DNA of 64,000 bases from the NCBI GenBank assembly GCA_030683005.1, contig JAUXMY010000026.1:37080-101079 (forward strand). Direction: 5' to 3'. Under the pieces are notes generated by a model. That model had not been told where the DNA came from, did no database searches, and saw only the letters and a program-made list of their open reading frames with translations. Source of the stretch: Caulobacter sp. Its GTDB lineage: Bacteria > Pseudomonadota > Alphaproteobacteria > Caulobacterales > Caulobacteraceae. A program made the translations under genes and the position numbers. This document shows, one piece after another, positions 25,519-34,410 of this stretch (position 1 is the stretch's first letter; every line of letters starts with the position of its first letter).

Positions 25519-26291
25519 TGAAAACGAAGCCGCGTCCTGCTCCGAGCGAGTTCGGAGAAGCCTGGGAGCTTCTCTTCGGCCCCGCGGTCGCCCATCGCGG
25601 CCTGTGGACCCCGGACGGCGCGCCGGAGAACTCTCTGGGCGCCTTCCAGGCCGCCTGCGCCGCCGGCTACGGTATCGAGCTCGACGTGCACATCACCGCT
25701 GACGGCGAGGCTGTGGTCTTCCACGATCATCAGCTGCAGCGCATGACCGGTGTGGAGGGGCGGCTCGCCGACCGGGCGCTCCACGACCTGCGCGAGCTGC
25801 GCCTGAAGGGCACGGACGAGGGCATTCCCACCCTGGCGGAGGTGCTGGTCGAGGTCGGCCACCGCGCCATGGTGCACATCGAGCTGAAGACGCCGTTCGG
25901 CGAGGTCGGCCCGCTGGAGAAGCGGGTCAGCGAGGTGCTGCTCGACCACAATGGCCCGACCTGCGTGATCGGCTTCAACCCCTACAGCCACGCCTGGTTC
26001 GCCGACCACCATCCGCAGATCCTGCGGGGCCTCAACAGCTATCGGTGGAACGACGACAACGCCAGGCACCTGTCGCCGGAGATCCGCCGGTCGATGGCCG
26101 ATCTCGAACAGGTCGAGATCGCCCGCCCGGATTTCCTGTCGCTGGAACGGGGCATGCTGCCCTGGGACAAGGCCGCGGCGTTCCGCGCCAACGGCATGCC
26201 CGTCGTCGCCTGGACGGTGCGCACCGAAAAGGAACGCGAACGCCTGCGCCCCCACGTCGACAACGTGATCTTCGAGGGGTTTGAAGCCTGA
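25518..26291 (+). CDS. Glycerophosphodiester phosphodiesterase
   Basis: 257 residues, GDPD TIM barrel. VAHRGLWTPDGAPENSLGAFQAA carries the HR..E metal/catalytic motif and IELDVHITADGEAVVFHDHQLQRMTG the ELDV and HD motifs; HIELKT is the third acidic site. No signal peptide, so probably cytosolic, releasing glycerol-3-phosphate from phospholipid headgroups. The ATG at 25518 overlaps the RidA stop (TGATG); a GTG at 25515 is an alternative. Confidence 0.93.
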   Translation: MKTKPRPAPSEFGEAWELLFGPAVAHRGLWTPDGAPENSLGAFQAACAAGYGIELDVHITADGEAVVFHDHQLQRMTGVEGRLADRALHDLRELRLKGTDEGIPTLAEVLVEVGHRAMVHIELKTPFGEVGPLEKRVSEVLLDHNGPTCVIGFNPYSHAWFADHHPQILRGLNSYRWNDDNARHLSPEIRRSMADLEQVEIARPDFLSLERGMLPWDKAAAFRANGMPVVAWTVRTEKERERLRPHVDNVIFEGFEA

Positions 26292-26306
26292 CTGACGCAT
26301 GCGCGT

Positions 26307-26415
26307 TGCGTGCTTCGACACGCGCATGCGGCGCTGCTCAGCATGACGAAGCCAGGGGCCGCCTTAACAGAGCTCGTAAGGGTGAGGAGCGCGAAGCGCG
26401 TCGCGAACCCCGCAG
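26307..26415. repeat. Intergenic repeat, family A, copy 2
   Basis: Left half TTGCGTGCTTCGACACGC with GCTGCTCAGCATGACGAAG; right half diverged (ACAGAGCTCGTAAGGGTGAGGAG, then GTCGCGAACCCCGCA). Only this element is seen in the 235-bp gap between the GDPD and FemAB-like genes. Confidence 0.7.
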
Positions 26416-26526
26416 GGCGTCGCCGCTCCTTTGGCAGCGCATGCGGGACCGCGCCCCGACGAATGTTGAACCCGCTGACCGGTAGCCGTTTGCCACGGCC
26501 GCGACGCCGCCTATCTTGTCCCTGCC

Positions 26527-27693
26527 GTGAACCTCCCCCTCAAGCCCGCCGTCCGCATCCATCGCCGTATCGCCGAGCTTGAGCGGGCGGACTGGGACGC
26601 CTGCGCGCCGTCGGGCGCGGGCTACAACCCCTTCGTCGCCTTCGACTTCCTGGACGCGCTGGAGCAGTCCGGCAGCGTCGGCGACCGCACCGGCTGGGCG
26701 CCGCACCATCTGAGCGTCGAGGACGAGGCCGGCCGCGTCGCGGCGGTCATGCCGCTCTATCTGAAGAGCCACAGCCAGGGCGAATACGTCTTCGACTGGT
26801 CCTGGGCCGACGCCTACGAGCGGGCAGGGGGGCGCTACTATCCCAAGCTCCAGTGCGCCGCCCCCTTCTCGCCGGTGACCGGGCCGCGCCTGCTGGTGCG
26901 GCCGGACATCGACCCGGACGAGGGCCGGCGGACCCTGCTCGGCGGGGCCCTGACCCTGTGCGAGCGGCTGGGCGCCTCGGGCCTGCATGTGACCTTCCCT
27001 GATCGGGAGGACTGGCGGTTCCTGTCGGATGCCGGACTGCTGCCAAGGCAGGACCAGCAGTACCACTGGTTCAACAACCGCTACGGGACCTTTGAGGACT
27101 TCCTGGCCGCCCTGTCGTCAGGCCGCCGCAAGACCATCCGGCGCGAACGCCGGGATGCGCAGGCGGCCGTCGACGAGATCGTCGCCCTGACCGGCGCGAC
27201 CCTGACCGAAGCGCACTGGGACGCCTTCTACGACTTCTACCAGGACACTGGCGGCCGCAAGTGGGGCCAGCCCTACCTGAACCGCGCCTTCTTCTCGATG
27301 CTGGGCGCGCGGATGGCCGACCAGGTGCTGCTGGTCATGGCCCGCAAGGACGGCCGCTGGGTGGCCGGGGCCCTGAACCTGATCGGCGGCGACTGCCTGT
27401 TCGGCCGCAACTGGGGCTGTGTCGAGAACATCCCCTTCCTGCATTTCGAGCTCTGCTACTACCAGGCCATCGAGCACGCCATCCGCCTGGGCCTGCCGCG
27501 CGTCGAGGCCGGCGCCCAGGGCCAGCACAAGATCGCCCGCGGCTATCTGCCCGCCGAGGTCTACAGCGCCCACTGGATCGCCGACCCGGCCCTGCGCGAG
27601 CCGGTCCGGCGCTACCTCGACCAGGAGCGGACGGCCGTGCGGCAGGAGATGGACTGGCTGGCGGAGGAGTACTCGCCGTTCCGGGCGGGGTAG
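26527..27693 (+). CDS. FemAB/GNAT-like acyltransferase family protein (PF04339-type)
   Basis: 388 residues, GTG start. The sequence YNPFVAFDFLDALEQSGSV, WSWADAYERAGGRYYPKLQCAAPFSPVTGPRLL, and the C-terminal VEAGAQGQHKIARGYLP match the conserved family annotated as GNAT or peptidoglycan biosynthesis protein. It has a double acetyltransferase-like fold, as in FemAB. The substrate is unknown; a cell-wall or lipid aminoacyl transfer is inferred only from the fold. It follows RidA and GDPD, an order also found in relatives. Confidence 0.85.
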   Translation: MNLPLKPAVRIHRRIAELERADWDACAPSGAGYNPFVAFDFLDALEQSGSVGDRTGWAPHHLSVEDEAGRVAAVMPLYLKSHSQGEYVFDWSWADAYERAGGRYYPKLQCAAPFSPVTGPRLLVRPDIDPDEGRRTLLGGALTLCERLGASGLHVTFPDREDWRFLSDAGLLPRQDQQYHWFNNRYGTFEDFLAALSSGRRKTIRRERRDAQAAVDEIVALTGATLTEAHWDAFYDFYQDTGGRKWGQPYLNRAFFSMLGARMADQVLLVMARKDGRWVAGALNLIGGDCLFGRNWGCVENIPFLHFELCYYQAIEHAIRLGLPRVEAGAQGQHKIARGYLPAEVYSAHWIADPALREPVRRYLDQERTAVRQEMDWLAEEYSPFRAG

Positions 27694-27763
27694 GGCGCGC
27701 GGCGCGGGCTTGCGCTCCGCTCTGCCTGGGGTAGGAGCAGGCAGCCCCCAACGGAGACCGGCC

Positions 27764-28201
27764 ATGAGCCTCGACGGCGCCTACGACGACGGCAACATCT
27801 TCGCGAAGATCGTGCGCGGTGAGATGCCCGCGGTGAAGGTCTACGAGGACGCGGAGATCCTGGCCTTCATGGACGTCTTCCCGCAGGCCAAGGGGCATGT
27901 GCTGGTCATTTCGAAGACCTCGAAGGCCCGCAACCTGCTCGACGCCGAGCCCAAGACGCTGGGCCGGGTGATCGGCGGCGTGCAGAAGGTGGCCAGGGCC
28001 GTGAACGCTGCGCTGAAGCCCGACGGCATCGTCGTCACCCAGTTCAACGGCGCCCCGGCCGGCCAGACGGTGTTCCACCTCCACGTCCACATCATCCCCC
28101 GCTGGGAGGGGGTGCCGCTGGGCCGCCACGCCGAGGGCATGGCCGACGTCGAGGAGCTGAAGGCCCTGGCGGCGCAGATCTCGGCGGCGCTGGAGTCCTA
28201 G
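27764..28201 (+). CDS. HIT-family nucleotide hydrolase/transferase
   Basis: 145 residues, HIT (HINT/Fhit-like) fold. NIFAKIVRGEMPAVKVYEDAEILAFMDVFPQAKGHVLVI and the catalytic triad HLHVHIIPR (His-x-His-x-His) are present, so it looks active on AMP-linked phosphoramidates or dinucleotides. The 3' end overlaps the convergent aldo/keto reductase by four bases. Confidence 0.93.
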   Translation: MSLDGAYDDGNIFAKIVRGEMPAVKVYEDAEILAFMDVFPQAKGHVLVISKTSKARNLLDAEPKTLGRVIGGVQKVARAVNAALKPDGIVVTQFNGAPAGQTVFHLHVHIIPRWEGVPLGRHAEGMADVEELKALAAQISAALES

Positions 28202-29145
28202 CGGCGCGGGACCGCCTCCGCGATCGCCTCGGCCTTGGCGAACAGCGCCGGATCGATCTTCAGATCGACGGCGGCGGCGTTGTCGTCGAGCTGCGAGGGG
28301 CGGCTGGCGCCGACGATGGCCGAGGCCACGTTCGGCTCGCGCAGCACCCAGGCCAGGGCGAACTGCGCCAGGGTGCAGCCGGCCTCGGCGGCGATCGGCT
28401 TCATCTGCTGAACCGCTTCCAGCACCTCGCGCCGCATCCAGCCGCCGATGGCGCCCGACATGCTGTCGCTGGCGGCGCGCGAGTCGGCGGGCGGGGCGCT
28501 GTCAGGGTCGTACTTGCCGGTGAGGACCCCCTGGGCCAGCGGCGACCAGACGATCTGCGACACGCCGTTGGCGGCGCAGATCGGGATCACCGCCTTCTCC
28601 GGCCGCCGCCACAGGATCGAATACTGCGGCTGGCTGGAGACGAATCGTTCCACGCCCGGGATGGCGAAGGCCGCCTCGATCTGCTCGGGCCCCCATTCGC
28701 TGAAGCCGATCCAGCGCACCTTACCGGCGCGAACGATCTCGCTCAGCGCCTCCATGGTCTCTTCCAGCGGCGTGTCGGGGTCGTAGCGGTGGCACTGGTA
28801 GAGATCGACGTAGTCGGTCTTCAGCCGGGTCAGCGAGGCGTCGATCTGCTTGTGGACCTGGGCGCGGGACAGGCCCTTGTCGCCGCCGCCCATGTCGCCC
28901 CAGAGCTTGGTGGCCAGGATGTAGCTGTCGCGCGGTCGGCCGGCCAGGGTTTCGCCCAGCACCGACTCGGCAGCGCCGCGACCGTAGACGTTCGCCGTGT
29001 CGATGAAGTTGATCCCCAGGTCGAAGGCGCGGTCCACGCAGGCCCGGGCGTTGTCCGCCTCGACGCCGACGCCGTAGGTCAGCCAGGAGCCGAGGGAGAT
29101 TTCAGAGACGTCGAGATCGCTCGCGCCGAGTTTGCGGTACTTCAT
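28198..29145 (-). CDS. Aldo/keto reductase (Kvbeta/YghZ-like)
   Basis: 315 residues, TIM-barrel NADPH-dependent oxidoreductase. MKYRKLGASDLDVSEISLGSWLTYG, the catalytic FIDTANVYGRGAAE (Asp and Tyr), LYQCHRYDPDTPLEETM (His) and the C-terminal IVGASRPSQLDDN cofactor segment are intact. Close to potassium-channel-beta-like AKRs. The physiological substrate is unknown. The start at 29145 (cat at 29143-29145) matches the conserved N-terminus. Confidence 0.93.
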   Translation of the reverse strand: MKYRKLGASDLDVSEISLGSWLTYGVGVEADNARACVDRAFDLGINFIDTANVYGRGAAESVLGETLAGRPRDSYILATKLWGDMGGGDKGLSRAQVHKQIDASLTRLKTDYVDLYQCHRYDPDTPLEETMEALSEIVRAGKVRWIGFSEWGPEQIEAAFAIPGVERFVSSQPQYSILWRRPEKAVIPICAANGVSQIVWSPLAQGVLTGKYDPDSAPPADSRAASDSMSGAIGGWMRREVLEAVQQMKPIAAEAGCTLAQFALAWVLREPNVASAIVGASRPSQLDDNAAAVDLKIDPALFAKAEAIAEAVPRR

Positions 29146-29205
29146 GGGGCTCTCCGGAGACTGAAGGACAGCATCAGGCGTGGAGCCCCCCGGGCGCAAG
29201 CCCGT

Positions 29206-30009
29206 TCAGGCCAGTCGTGGAAAGAGCCGCGCCAGCGCCTGCCGCCAGGCCGCGTCGTTCAGCAGGTTCTCGAGCGCTGGTCCGATCCGGTCGAAGGCGA
29301 TGTCGCGCATGGCGGGGTCGAGGCAGCTGTCCAGCTGCGCCAGCCAGGCCTGCGACGGCGCCCGTTCGGCGGGACGGATGAACTTCCAGCTCGAATGCAC
29401 CAGCCTCAGATGGTCGTAGACCTTCTGCTCGCCGAAGGTGACGCCGTCGGCGGGCAGATATTCGAAGTCGACGAGCGCGTGCCTCGTACGGCCCTCATCG
29501 GCCAGCACATTGCCGAGCGAAGCGTCCACGTGACTGAGGCCGACCTCGTCGTGAAGCCGGTGCAGAGTGGCGCTGCCCTCCAGCAGCAGAGGCCAGATCG
29601 ACGGCGCGCCCTTCACCCAGGTCATCAGCGGCCGGTAGGGCAGGTAGCGGCAGAACAGGGCGTCGTCGGCCTTCCAGACCGGCGTCGGCGTCAGGCCGGA
29701 TGCGGCGCCCCGCCCGTAGACATCGAACTCATGCAGGATCCGCATCGAGGGCCCGGCGATCACGAACGGCATCCCGGCGGGCGGCAACGGCCGGCGCTTG
29801 TGCGGGTTGACGAGGCGCAGCACGCCGATCTGCTCGCCGCCGGAAAGGACGTTGTAGTTGCTGTCGTGGCCCAGGTTGCCGCGTTCAATGAGCCGGGGCG
29901 GGGCGGGGAGGTGGAGCGCGGCCGCGACCTCGCCGGCGATGGCTGCGCGGCGGCCCCGCATGCGCCATTCCCAGAACTGGGCGCGGATCCAGCGCTTTAC
30001 CGCTCTCAT
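29206..30009 (-). CDS. Kinase-fold (aminoglycoside-phosphotransferase/LPS-kinase-like) protein
   Basis: 267 residues. A small-molecule-kinase catalytic loop H160-V-D162-x4-N167 (SHVDASLGNVLAD) and metal-binding DFE (181-183) are present, with a preceding glycine-containing strand GNLGHDSNYNV in place of a P-loop. It overlaps the upstream NTase/NDK-like gene by four bases (ATGA), so the two are coupled. The phosphoacceptor is unknown: a sugar, lipid or lipopolysaccharide sugar is possible. Paired with a nucleotidyltransferase-like protein, I infer a polymer or glycan modification system. Confidence 0.65.
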   Translation of the reverse strand: MRAVKRWIRAQFWEWRMRGRRAAIAGEVAAALHLPAPPRLIERGNLGHDSNYNVLSGGEQIGVLRLVNPHKRRPLPPAGMPFVIAGPSMRILHEFDVYGRGAASGLTPTPVWKADDALFCRYLPYRPLMTWVKGAPSIWPLLLEGSATLHRLHDEVGLSHVDASLGNVLADEGRTRHALVDFEYLPADGVTFGEQKVYDHLRLVHSSWKFIRPAERAPSQAWLAQLDSCLDPAMRDIAFDRIGPALENLLNDAAWRQALARLFPRLA

Positions 30010-31091
30010 GCGCCGCCGCCCCGCAACGTGGCCATTCGGGCTTCGATGACCCCGATTTCCGCCGGCGAGAAGAACAGCGGCAGGTGGCCCATGGCCTCGG
30101 CCTCGTTATCCGTCGAATGGAGCGGATTGTGCCAGGGATCGAGGCCGGTGGTCTGGGCGAACCAGTCGCGCAGGCCCCGCTTCATGAACTGGCGGCCGTT
30201 GAACACGAACGGGTGGACCTTGCGCTCGTCCCCGGTCGTCGGGATCGGCGAGGGATCGAAGACCACCATGGCCCGGACCGGAAACCCGCCGCGCCGCCAC
30301 TTGCCGCCGCGCATCCCCTTGCGGGTCCGCCACCGGACCAGCCACGGGATGTCCGTTTCGGCGATCACCTCGTACTGGCCGCGGATACGGTCGGCCATGG
30401 CCTCGACCAGACCCTTCTTCAGAGCGATTTCGCGGATGACGAACAGGTTCATCTCCCCGGCGGGCCGGTCGGCGACGCGAGCCAGAAAAGGGCTCTTCAC
30501 GTCGCGGGAGAAGTGGTTGACCAGGATTGCCGACAGCTGCCGGTACGATGGTTGCAGGCCAGCGCGGTGCAGCGCGTCGTCGAAGGCGGAGAGCGTGAGC
30601 GGGAGCTGAATGCCCGACCGGCTCATCAGGTCACGAAGTTCCGGCACATACTTGGAATCGCCGGACTTTTCGAGATCTTCGATATCGATCTTCGACCGCT
30701 CCGCCTTCTGGTAGGCGATGTGATAGATCAGGCCGTACAGATAGCCCTTCGGCGCGGCCACGAAGAAGCGGTCGGCGAACCGCTCCCGCGCGCTCAGCAT
30801 CAGTTCGGCCAGGGCGCGCGGGTAGTAGGCCTCGCCGCAGTAGCTTCCTTCGCCAGTCCCGCTGACGTCGTAGACGTCGCATTTCACGCCCTGACGACGA
30901 CGGACCTTGCCGTACTTGGCCTTGATCGGGGCCAGGGCGGCGTCCTCGACGAGGAAGTCGACATCGTCCTTGGACCCCGGCGCCGGGTAGCCGCTGACGA
31001 AGGCCGGCGCGTTGCGCAGCACGACGTACTTCCAGCCGGAGCTTTCCAGCCAGGCGAACAGCTCGGCCATGTCGGGCACGAAGATACGCAT
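30006..31091 (-). CDS. Nucleotidyltransferase-like protein with C-terminal NDK-like domain
   Basis: 361 residues. The N-terminal part has a beta-strand YVVLRNAPAF followed by KDDVDFLV (about 41-48), reminiscent of the DxD of nucleotidyltransferases. The C-terminal region (about 212-342) resembles nucleoside diphosphate kinase: NLFVIREIALKKGLVEAMADRI, PVRAMVVFDPS, and HNPLHSTDNEAEAMGHLPLFF, in which H325 lines up with the catalytic His of the NDK RNxxHGSDS motif. The early NDK Lys is Arg. The combination is seen by eye and is not proved by a search. Coupled to the kinase-fold gene downstream. Confidence 0.55.
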   Translation of the reverse strand: MRIFVPDMAELFAWLESSGWKYVVLRNAPAFVSGYPAPGSKDDVDFLVEDAALAPIKAKYGKVRRRQGVKCDVYDVSGTGEGSYCGEAYYPRALAELMLSARERFADRFFVAAPKGYLYGLIYHIAYQKAERSKIDIEDLEKSGDSKYVPELRDLMSRSGIQLPLTLSAFDDALHRAGLQPSYRQLSAILVNHFSRDVKSPFLARVADRPAGEMNLFVIREIALKKGLVEAMADRIRGQYEVIAETDIPWLVRWRTRKGMRGGKWRRGGFPVRAMVVFDPSPIPTTGDERKVHPFVFNGRQFMKRGLRDWFAQTTGLDPWHNPLHSTDNEAEAMGHLPLFFSPAEIGVIEARMATLRGGGA

Positions 31092-31163
31092 ACCCTAGGC
31101 GCTAGAGAGATTGGCGTCCGGATTCAATCGTCTTCGCGTGGTGAAAAGGCCGAGGCCGGAGGA

Positions 31164-31466
31164 TCAGGCGATCAGTTTCCCGATGGCCATGGAGACCGCG
31201 AGGAGCACGGTCATCCCGCCGAGCGTAGCCCAGCCTTGTTGGCGAATGCGCTCCATCATCCGCACCTCAAGCTCAAGCAGGTCGGCCTTCGTCGCCATCT
31301 CCGCTTTGAGGGCTTCGAGATCGGCCTTCGTCGCCAGGTGAGCGATGTCCGGCGTCATGGCCGCGTGCTGGAACACCGACACCACCGCCTCGGCCATGCC
31401 TTCCGGCATGCCCGCTTCACGAAGCTGCTTCGAAGCGCCGAGCGTATCGAACCAGAAGGGCGTCAT
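31164..31466 (-). CDS. Small coiled-coil/TM protein (DUF1640/CCDC90-like)
   Basis: 100 residues. N-terminal MTPFWFDTLGASKQLREAGMPEGMAEAVVSVF resembles the CCDC90/DUF1640 (MCU-regulator-like) family start, a heptad-rich LATKADLEALKAEMATKADLLELEVRMMERI coiled coil follows, and a C-terminal helix (TLGGMTVLLAVSMAIGKLI) spans the membrane. Family members are common in bacterial mobile or accessory regions. Function unknown. Confidence 0.7.
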   Translation of the reverse strand: MTPFWFDTLGASKQLREAGMPEGMAEAVVSVFQHAAMTPDIAHLATKADLEALKAEMATKADLLELEVRMMERIRQQGWATLGGMTVLLAVSMAIGKLIA

Positions 31467-31501
31467 GGGAACAACCTAATCGGTTGTTCCCATTTTGTCC
31501 A

Positions 31502-33826
31502 CTATTCCGCGAGCGCGGGTTCCTCGATCTCCGGAGCGCCCGGTTCGCGGGGGGCGACGCCGTCGATATCGAAATCGAAGGCGATCTTGCCATCGCGGAG
31601 CACGACCTTGACGTGGCCGCCCTTGGCCAGCTTGCCGAACAGGATGTCGTCGGCCAGCGGCTTCTTGATGTGCTCCTGGATGACCCGGGCCAGAGGCCGG
31701 GCGCCGTAGAGCTCGTCGAAGCCGTTCTTGGCCAGCCAGTCGGCCGCCTCGTCGCTGGTCTCGATGGTCACGTTGCGGTCGGCCAGCTGGGCTTCCAGCT
31801 GCAGAACGAACTTCTGCACGACCTGGCGGATGATCTCCTGGGTCAGCGGCTTGAAGGCGACCACGGCGTCCAGACGGTTGCGGAACTCCGGCGTGAAGAT
31901 CCGCTTGATGGCCTCGTCGCTCTCGCCATCGGCCCGGCCGCGGCCAAAGCCGATGGTCTGGCGCTGGGCGTCGGCGGCGCCGGCGTTGGTGGTCATGATC
32001 AGGACCACATTGCGGAAGTCGACCTTCTTGCCATTGCTGTCGGTCAACTGGCCGTTGTCCATCACCTGCAGCAGGATGTTGTAGACGTCCTGGTGCGCCT
32101 TCTCGATCTCGTCGAGCAGGACGATGGCGTGCGGATGCTGGTCGACCGCGTCGGTCAGCTGGCCGCCCTGGTCATAGCCGACGTAGCCCGGAGGGGCCCC
32201 GATCAGGCGGCTGACCGTGTGGCGCTCCATGTACTCGCTCATGTCGAAGCGCAGCAGCTCGATGCCGAGCGTGGAGGCCAGCTGGCGGGCCGCCTCGGTC
32301 TTGCCCACGCCGGTCGGGCCGCTGAACAGATAGCAGCCGATCGGCTTGTTGGGATCGCGCAGGCCGGCCCGGGCCATCTTCATGGCGCTGGCCAGCTGGG
32401 CGATGGCCTCTGCCTGGCCGAACACGGCGCGTTCGAGGTCGTTCTGCAGTTCCTTCAGCGCCTCGGTGTCGGTCTTGGACACCGACTTGGGCGGGATGCG
32501 GGCGATCTTGGCGACGACGGCCTCGATCTCCTTCACGCCGATGGTCTTCTTGCGCTTCGACTCCGGCAGAAGCATCTGGCCGGCGCCGGCCTCGTCGATG
32601 ACGTCGATGGCCTTGTCGGGCAGTTTGCGGTCGGTGATGTACTTCGCCGAAAGGTCCACCGCCGTCTTGAGCGCGTCGTTGGTGTACTTCAGCTTGTGAA
32701 ATTCCTCGTAGTAGACCTTGAGCCCCTTGAGGATTTTCAGGGTGTCCTCGACCGTCGGCTCGTTCACGTCGATCTTCTGGAACCGGCGCACCAGGGCGCG
32801 GTCCTTCTCGAAGTGCTGGCGGAACTCCTTGTAGGTGGTCGAACCCATGCAGCGCAGGGTGCCGCTGGCCAGGGCCGGCTTGAGCAGGTTGGAGGCGTCC
32901 ATCGCCCCGCCGCTGGTGGCGCCCGCGCCGATCACCGTGTGGATCTCGTCGATGAACAGGATGGCGTTGGGGTGGTTCTCCAGCTCCTTGACCACCTGCT
33001 TGATCCGCTCCTCGAAGTCGCCGCGGTAGCGGGTGCCGGCCAGCAGCGCGCCCATGTCGAGCGAGAAGATAGTCGCGCCTTCCAGCACTTCCGGCACCTG
33101 GTGACGGACGATCTTGAGCGCCAGGCCTTCGGCGATGGCGGTCTTGCCGACGCCCGGATCGCCGACCAGCAGCGGGTTGTTCTTGGTCCGGCGGCACAGG
33201 ATCTGGATGCAGCGTTCGACCTCGGCCATGCGGCCGATCAGCGGGTCGACCTTGCCCTGGCGGGACTTTTCGTTGAGGTCGACGCAGTAGGCTTCCAGCG
33301 CCTCGCCGCCTGTCTTGACCGCGGCCTTCTCCTCGTCGGGTTCGCCCGAATTGGAGCCCTTGGCCTGCTTGGGCTCGGTCGCGCCGGGCTTCTTGGCGAT
33401 GCCGTGGGCGATGTAGTTGACCGCATCGTACCGCGTCATGTCCTGCTCCTGCAGGAAGTAGGCGGCGTGGCTTTCGCGTTCGGAGAACACGGCGACCAGC
33501 ACATTGGCCCCGGTGACCTCGTCCCGGCCGGACGACTGCACATGGATCACGGCGCGCTGGATCACGCGCTGGAAGCCGGCCGTCGGTTTGGCGTCCTCGC
33601 CGTCCTCGACGATCAGGCTGCGCAGCTCGGTATCGAGATAGCCGGTCAGGGTCTTCTTGATGGCCGCCAGGTCCACGTCGCAGGCGCTCATCACCCCCGC
33701 CGCGTCCTCGTCGTCCGTCAGGGACAGGAGCAGATGCTCCAGGGTCGCATACTCGTGCTTACGCTGGTTGGCGTAGGCCACGGCGCGGTGGAGGGTCTCT
33801 TCGAGATTGCGCGAAAACGAGGGCAA
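31502..33826 (-). CDS. clpA: ATP-dependent Clp protease ATP-binding subunit ClpA
   Basis: 774 residues, double-AAA+ unfoldase that works with ClpP. The N-domain (about 1-145) is present, then D1 with Walker [14 protein letters not shown] and D2 with [13 protein letters not shown], with Walker B and arginine fingers in the expected places. The ClpP-docking loop IGFG (in [10 protein letters not shown]) is present. ClpS, its adaptor, is encoded 10 bp upstream in the same operon. It delivers N-degron substrates for degradation. Confidence 0.96.
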   Translation of the reverse strand: MPSFSRNLEETLHRAVAYANQRKHEYATLEHLLLSLTDDEDAAGVMSACDVDLAAIKKTLTGYLDTELRSLIVEDGEDAKPTAGFQRVIQRAVIHVQSSGRDEVTGANVLVAVFSERESHAAYFLQEQDMTRYDAVNYIAHGIAKKPGATEPKQAKGSNSGEPDEEKAAVKTGGEALEAYCVDLNEKSRQGKVDPLIGRMAEVERCIQILCRRTKNNPLLVGDPGVGKTAIAEGLALKIVRHQVPEVLEGATIFSLDMGALLAGTRYRGDFEERIKQVVKELENHPNAILFIDEIHTVIGAGATSGGAMDASNLLKPALASGTLRCMGSTTYKEFRQHFEKDRALVRRFQKIDVNEPTVEDTLKILKGLKVYYEEFHKLKYTNDALKTAVDLSAKYITDRKLPDKAIDVIDEAGAGQMLLPESKRKKTIGVKEIEAVVAKIARIPPKSVSKTDTEALKELQNDLERAVFGQAEAIAQLASAMKMARAGLRDPNKPIGCYLFSGPTGVGKTEAARQLASTLGIELLRFDMSEYMERHTVSRLIGAPPGYVGYDQGGQLTDAVDQHPHAIVLLDEIEKAHQDVYNILLQVMDNGQLTDSNGKKVDFRNVVLIMTTNAGAADAQRQTIGFGRGRADGESDEAIKRIFTPEFRNRLDAVVAFKPLTQEIIRQVVQKFVLQLEAQLADRNVTIETSDEAADWLAKNGFDELYGARPLARVIQEHIKKPLADDILFGKLAKGGHVKVVLRDGKIAFDFDIDGVAPREPGAPEIEEPALAE

Positions 33827-33836
33827 GCTGGGCTCC

Positions 33837-34172
33837 TCAATCCTTTTCCATAGTGCACTGAAGCGGATGCTGATGCCGGCGGGCGGAGTCGATCACCTGG
33901 GACACCTTGGTCTCGGCGACCTCGTAGGTGAACACACCGCAGACGCCGACGCCATTCTGGTGCACGTGCAGCATGATGCGGGTCGCATCCTCGCGCGATT
34001 TGTTGAAAAAGCGCTCAAGCACGTACACGACGAATTCCATCGGCGTGTAGTCGTCGTTCAGCAGAAGCACGCGATACAGGGAAGGCTTCGCGGTCTTCGG
34101 CCGGGTCTGTGTGACCACCGCCGAACCCACGCCGTCCTGCCCGGAACCTGACTTCTTCTCCGCCATGTACAT
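33837..34172 (-). CDS. clpS: ClpS adaptor protein
   Basis: 111 residues. It binds N-degrons and hands them to ClpA. The N-terminal flexible tail (to about residue 28) is followed by [24 protein letters not shown] and [22 protein letters not shown], the standard ClpS fold. Residues of the hydrophobic pocket (N and D of LLNDDYTPM; the Met of YTPM) are present. Two ATGs six bases apart (34172 and 34166) are possible; the SD-like GGGAA sits better for 34166, but the longer form is reported. The 238-bp upstream gap shows no gene. Confidence 0.95.
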   Translation of the reverse strand: MYMAEKKSGSGQDGVGSAVVTQTRPKTAKPSLYRVLLLNDDYTPMEFVVYVLERFFNKSREDATRIMLHVHQNGVGVCGVFTYEVAETKVSQVIDSARRHQHPLQCTMEKD

Positions 34173-34410
34173 CCGTTCCCGGCGACCCGGGACAGGGCCG
34201 CCTTCCAGTCAATTAGATATGGAAACGCCACCGCTTTGGAAGGGGCGACGGCCCGCTATGCGCTGCTTTGGCGCGCTCGTGATCAGGTTTCTTGTGCTGA
34301 TTGGCCTCCCGCAGGCCCTCCATGCACCCGCGATGCGGGTGAATGCGGCTCAGCCGTCGCGCTCCGCCCCCCCGGACGAACGGTGAGTCGCGGATCGATC
34401 GGACCCGGGA

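Noticed and set aside
28789..30609. 606-codon plus-strand ORF
   Set aside because: Crosses parts of the aldo/keto reductase, kinase and NTase/NDK-like genes in antisense; no motif.
31484..33853. 789-codon plus-strand ORF antisense to clpA
   Set aside because: Shadow frame of a GC-rich gene: repetitive Val/Gly/Leu/Asp composition and no motif, whereas ClpA on the minus strand is unambiguous.
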